From positions 1 through 59,184 of the forward strand of contig NZ_CAJXYK010000040.1 in NCBI RefSeq assembly GCF_913063425.1: DNA of 59,184 nucleotides, in the 5' to 3' direction. This stretch comes from an uncultured Thiohalocapsa sp. (lineage in GTDB: Bacteria; Pseudomonadota; Gammaproteobacteria; Chromatiales; Chromatiaceae). Shown piece after piece: positions 55,914-59,184 of the stretch (positions are counted from its first letter, which is position 1; each line of letters begins with the position of its first letter). The notes beneath the pieces are model-generated. The model was given only the letters and a program-made list of their open reading frames with translations. It made no database searches and was not told the origin of the DNA. Both the position numbers and the translations under genes were made by a program.

Positions 55914-57923
55914 TCAGCGCTCGCGCTCGCGCGGCGGGCGTCGGTCCCGGTCGCCGCCGCCGATGCGCTTGATGGCCAGCGGCCGGCCGCAGACGCGCGT
56001 CTTGCGCAGGTGCTGGAGGATTTCCTTGGGCATGCCTGCGGGCAGGTCCAGCGTGGTGTGGTCGTCGCGGATGTCGATGCGGCCGATATGGCGGCCCTCC
56101 AGCCCAGCCTCGTTGGCAATGGCGCCGACGATGTTGCCCGGCTTCACCCCGTCGGCGTGGCCCACCTCGATGCGGAAGCGCTCCATGCCCTCGGCCGGTG
56201 GGCCGGTGCGGCGCTCAGGTTGCTGGCCACCGGGCGCGCCCGGGGCACGCTCGCGCGGGCGGCGCTCGGCGCGAGCGTCGCGACGCTCCCGGCGCGGCGC
56301 ACCCTGGTCCTCGTCGCGATCACGCCACTCCCGCCGGCCCCGGTTGCCGAAGTCACGCTGGCCGCGGTCCGGCTCGCGATCCCGAAACCGGGGCCGGTCC
56401 CGCTCCATGCCCTGCCCCCGGGCCTGGTCCGGGCGCTTGTCGCGCCACTCGCCCCGGGGCGGGCGCGCCGGCGCTCGCGCGGGCTCGGGCGGCAGCAGCA
56501 ACGGCTGCTCACCGATGACGAGCCGCGCCAGGGCGGCCGCGATCTCCACCGCCGGCACGTCGTGCTCCTCCTGATACTGCTCCACCAGGCCCTGCAGAAA
56601 ATCCAGCTCACCGGCGGCGAGGGCATCGGTGATGCGCTGCTTGAAGTCGGCGATGCGCTTGTCGTTGACCGCCTCGGTGGACGGCAGCTTGAGCGGCTCG
56701 ATGGGCTGGCGCGTGGCCTGCTCGATGGCGCGCAGCATCCGCCGCTCCCGCGGGGCGGCGAAGAGGATGGCCTCGCCCGCGCGCCCGGCCCGGCCGGTGC
56801 GGCCGATGCGGTGGATGTAGGCCTCGGTGTCGTAGGGGATGTCGTAGTTGACGACATGGCTCACGCGCTCCACGTCCAGGCCACGGGCGGCGACATCTGT
56901 GGCGACGATGATGTCGAGCTGGCCCTGCTTGAGGCGCGCCACGATCTGCTCGCGGAGCTTCTGCGGCAGATCGCCGTTCAGTGCCGCCGCGGCGTAGCCG
57001 CGGGCCTCCAGCCGCTCAGCGAGCTCCACGGTGGCCGTCTTGGTGCGCACGAAGACGAGCAGCCCGTCAAAGGGCTCCACCTCCAGGATGCGGGTCAGGG
57101 CGTCCAGCTTGTGCAGCCCGCTCACCAGCCACCAGCGCTGGCGGATGGTCTCGGCCGTCGCCGTGCGCGCCGCAATGCTGACCTTGACCGGCTCCTGCAA
57201 ATAGGCCTGCGCGATGCGCTGGATGGCCTGCGGCAGGGTCGCGGAGAACAGCGCGATCTGACGCTCGGAGGGCGTCTGCTCCAGGATCCACTGGACATCG
57301 TCGATGAAGCCCATGCGGAGCATCTCGTCCGCCTCGTCCAGCACCAGCACGCGCAGCGCCGCGAGGTCCAGCGTACCGCGGCGCATGTGGTCCATGATCC
57401 GCCCCGGGGTGCCGACGATGACGTGCACGCCGCGCGCCAGCTGACGCAATTGCACGCGGTAGTCCTGCCCGCCGTAGATGGGCAGCACATGGAAATCCGG
57501 CAACGCCGCCGCGTAGCGCCGGCAGGCCTCGGCCACCTGGATCGCAAGCTCGCGCGTCGGCGTGAGCACCAGGGCCTGGGGCGCGCGCCGCGCGACCTCC
57601 AGCCGCGCCAGCAGCGGCAGGATGAATGCGGCCGTCTTGCCCGTGCCGGTGGGCGCGTGGCCCAACAGATCCTGCCCGGCGAGCAGGTGCGGGATGGTCT
57701 GCGCCTGAATCGGCGACGGTGTTTCGTAGCCGACCTGGTCCAGTGCCGCGAGGAGCGCCGGCGGCAGGCCCAGCGCGCGGAAGCCGGGCTCTGCGGTCGG
57801 CGTGTCGGCCGCAGGCTCGTCGCCGGCGTCGGCCTTGGCGTCGGTGGGCTCGGGGGGTTCCGTGGAGCCGGCGGGATCGGCGGGGTCGGTGGCGGATGGG
57901 CCGGCGGGGTCGATGGCGCTCAT
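55914..57923 (-). CDS. deaD: DEAD-box RNA helicase, DeaD/CsdA-like with DbpA domain
   Basis: The 669-residue helicase has an acidic, Pro/Ala-rich first 50 residues, then GFRALGLPPALLAALDQVGYETPSPIQAQTIP, APTGTGKTAAF, VLDEADEMLRMGF, LFSATLP, ATDVAARGLDVERV and [13 protein letters not shown]. An Arg/Gly/Asp-rich linker (~490-580) precedes a C-terminal DbpA-type RNA-binding domain (MERFRIEVGHADGVKPGNIVGAIANEAGLEGRHIGRIDI). CsdA-like proteins act in ribosome assembly and cold adaptation. Confidence 0.94.
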   Translation of the reverse strand: MSAIDPAGPSATDPADPAGSTEPPEPTDAKADAGDEPAADTPTAEPGFRALGLPPALLAALDQVGYETPSPIQAQTIPHLLAGQDLLGHAPTGTGKTAAFILPLLARLEVARRAPQALVLTPTRELAIQVAEACRRYAAALPDFHVLPIYGGQDYRVQLRQLARGVHVIVGTPGRIMDHMRRGTLDLAALRVLVLDEADEMLRMGFIDDVQWILEQTPSERQIALFSATLPQAIQRIAQAYLQEPVKVSIAARTATAETIRQRWWLVSGLHKLDALTRILEVEPFDGLLVFVRTKTATVELAERLEARGYAAAALNGDLPQKLREQIVARLKQGQLDIIVATDVAARGLDVERVSHVVNYDIPYDTEAYIHRIGRTGRAGRAGEAILFAAPRERRMLRAIEQATRQPIEPLKLPSTEAVNDKRIADFKQRITDALAAGELDFLQGLVEQYQEEHDVPAVEIAAALARLVIGEQPLLLPPEPARAPARPPRGEWRDKRPDQARGQGMERDRPRFRDREPDRGQRDFGNRGRREWRDRDEDQGAPRRERRDARAERRPRERAPGAPGGQQPERRTGPPAEGMERFRIEVGHADGVKPGNIVGAIANEAGLEGRHIGRIDIRDDHTTLDLPAGMPKEILQHLRKTRVCGRPLAIKRIGGGDRDRRPPRERER

Positions 57924-58021
57924 GTGCGGGGATACTCAGGTCAATCCCCCAGTATACTCGCGGTGGGCGCTCTGTGGCGGGCGAGCCCGCAGTGTCCAAC
58001 CCCGAATAGGAGCACGCCGCC

Positions 58022-58468
58022 ATGCACATCTGGGTCGATGCCGACGCCTGCCCCAAGCCCGTCAAGGAGATCCTCTTCCGCGCCGCTGAGCGCACGCAGA
58101 CGCGGCTCACGCTGGTGGCCAACCAGCCCATGCAGACACCCCCGTCCAGGGTCATCCAGAGCGTGCGCGTCGGCGCCGGCTTCGATGTCGCCGACAATCA
58201 CATTGCACAGCATGCGGTGCCCGGGGATCTGATCATCACCGCGGACATTCCCCTGGCCGCCGAGGTGGTCGCCAAGGGCTGCACGGCCCTGAACCCCCGC
58301 GGTGAGCGCTACACGCCCGAGAACATCCGCGAGCGGCTCAACATGCGCGACTTCATGGACACCCTGCGCGCCAGCGGCGTGGACACGGGCGGGCCCGCCG
58401 CCTTCAGCCAGCGTGACCGGCAGGCGTTTGCGAATGCGCTGGATCGGTGGCTGGCCCGCACACGTTAA
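58022..58468 (+). CDS. YaiI/YqxD family (UPF0178) protein
   Basis: A 148-residue protein of the conserved YaiI/YqxD family, related to the NYN/PIN-like fold: [18 protein letters not shown] opens with the acidic strand DADAC, then [33 protein letters not shown] and [28 protein letters not shown] putative nuclease with unknown substrate. AGGAG lies 7-8 nt before the ATG. Confidence 0.93.
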   Translation: MHIWVDADACPKPVKEILFRAAERTQTRLTLVANQPMQTPPSRVIQSVRVGAGFDVADNHIAQHAVPGDLIITADIPLAAEVVAKGCTALNPRGERYTPENIRERLNMRDFMDTLRASGVDTGGPAAFSQRDRQAFANALDRWLARTR

Positions 58469-58552
58469 TGCGGACTTCAATGGCGCTCGCACACGCTTCA
58501 TGACTGCGCTAATCTCCTTCGAGCATCAGCTGACCTGAGTGTGACCCAGACC

Positions 58553-59182
58553 ATGTCCACAGCCGCCGAACAGGTGCGCGAGCCCGGTCTGCCCGCAATC
58601 TATGCCGTCCACGGCGCCGACCACGACAACATCGTCTTCCTGCGCGAGGCCACCTGGGACGATTTCCAGGCGCTGCTGCGCATGCGCGGCGAGCACAGCG
58701 CACCGCGTCTCAGCTATCTCTGCGGCGAGGTGGAGATCATGAGCCCGTCACGGACTCACGAAAGCATCAAATCCACCCTTGGCTGCCTGGTTGAAGCCTA
58801 CTGCCTGGAGCGCAGCATCCGCTTCCGCACCCTGGGCGCCTGGACGCTGGAATCCGCACCGGACGAGCGCGCGGCCGAGCCCGACGAATGCTGGATCTTC
58901 GGCGACGCCGACGCGGACCGCCCGCAGCTTGCCATCGAGGTGGAGTGGACCTCGGGGCGCATCGACAAGCTGGAGATTTACCGCATGCTCGGCGTCGCCG
59001 AGGTCTGGTGGTGGCGCAAGGGCCGGCTCACGCCCTATGGCTTGGAGGCCGAGCGGTATGTCGCCATGGACCAAAGCCGTGTGCTGCCCGAGCTGGACCT
59101 GGCCCAGCTCGCGAGCTTTCTGGATCAGCCCACGGCGTACGATGCCGTTCGCGCCTACCGTACGGCCCTCAGTGGCGGGTGA
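58553..59182 (+). CDS. Uma2 family endonuclease-like protein
   Basis: A 209-residue DUF820/Uma2 protein with a PD-(D/E)XK restriction-endonuclease-like fold: LSYLCGEVEIMSPSRTHESIKSTLGCLVEAYCLE, EPDECWIFGDAD and the core LAIEVEWTSGRIDKLEIYRMLGVAEVWWWR. The family is hugely expanded in cyanobacteria and occurs in purple sulfur bacteria; role is unclear. An in-frame GTG at 58541 is an alternative start. The gene ends 2 bp before the window edge. Confidence 0.88.
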   Translation: MSTAAEQVREPGLPAIYAVHGADHDNIVFLREATWDDFQALLRMRGEHSAPRLSYLCGEVEIMSPSRTHESIKSTLGCLVEAYCLERSIRFRTLGAWTLESAPDERAAEPDECWIFGDADADRPQLAIEVEWTSGRIDKLEIYRMLGVAEVWWWRKGRLTPYGLEAERYVAMDQSRVLPELDLAQLASFLDQPTAYDAVRAYRTALSGG

Positions 59183-59184
59183 AA

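Overview
The window is GC-rich gammaproteobacterial chromosome. Several traits together suggest a gas-vacuolate, Chromatiales-like (purple-sulfur-type) organism: a complete gas vesicle cluster, two PEP-CTERM exported proteins, many Rpn/Uma2/DUF29-type accessory genes, and REP sequences with a REP-associated transposase. The species cannot be fixed from sequence alone.

Layout. 1-7.4 kb is an accessory scrap zone: REP (repetitive extragenic palindrome) repeats, three copies or fragments of one metallo-beta-lactamase gene, a full and a truncated Rpn-like nuclease, a duplicated ~200-bp module, a Phd/VapC pair whose toxin carries an amber stop, a frameshifted and an intact nucleotidyltransferase, and displaced DUF29 pieces. 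7.4-13.1 kb holds ppc, a REP-associated tyrosine transposase between two REP arrays, an unknown exported protein and a zinc-ribbon protein. 13.4-30.0 kb (minus strand) is the gas vesicle region. Transcription runs right to left: unknown protein, NtrC-type regulator, Hsp20, CDC48-like ATPase, two GvpF/L, PAS histidine kinase, receiver protein, then gvpA, a GvpC-like protein, gvpN, a coiled-coil protein, a small basic protein, GvpF/L, gvpG, a tandem ArsA-like ATPase, a GvpJ-type protein, gvpK and a second GvpJ-type protein. Many neighbours share ATGA overlaps. A sigma-54 promoter, an upstream palindrome and RNA hairpins surround gvpA, matching the NtrC-type regulator encoded upstream.

30.3-38.2 kb (plus strand) has an N-acetylmuramidase-like gene, a sigma-70 promoter and tandem glycine riboswitch ahead of gcvT-gcvH-gcvPA-tpx-TIR-gcvPB, then a small coiled-coil gene and dgkA. 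38.2-42.4 kb has an antitoxin relic and moaB-moeA-moaD plus a large unknown gene. 42.5-49.8 kb (minus strand) has an HtrA-like lipoprotein protease, dacB and the biotin operon bioBFHCD, with a BirA-like operator upstream of bioB. The right end holds ridA, an unknown gene, purC, two PEP-CTERM genes, the DEAD-box helicases RhlE-like and DeaD-like, a YaiI/YqxD protein and a Uma2 protein.

The most interesting part is the regulatory wiring of the gas vesicle cluster: a two-component sigma-54 system, a Crp-like site, and structured RNA at the gvpA leader and the gvpA-gvpC junction. The cluster also contains two little-studied ATPases and several proteins with repetitive tails. Secondary leads are the TIR gene inside the glycine cleavage operon and the transposase/REP unit with a possible CTG start.
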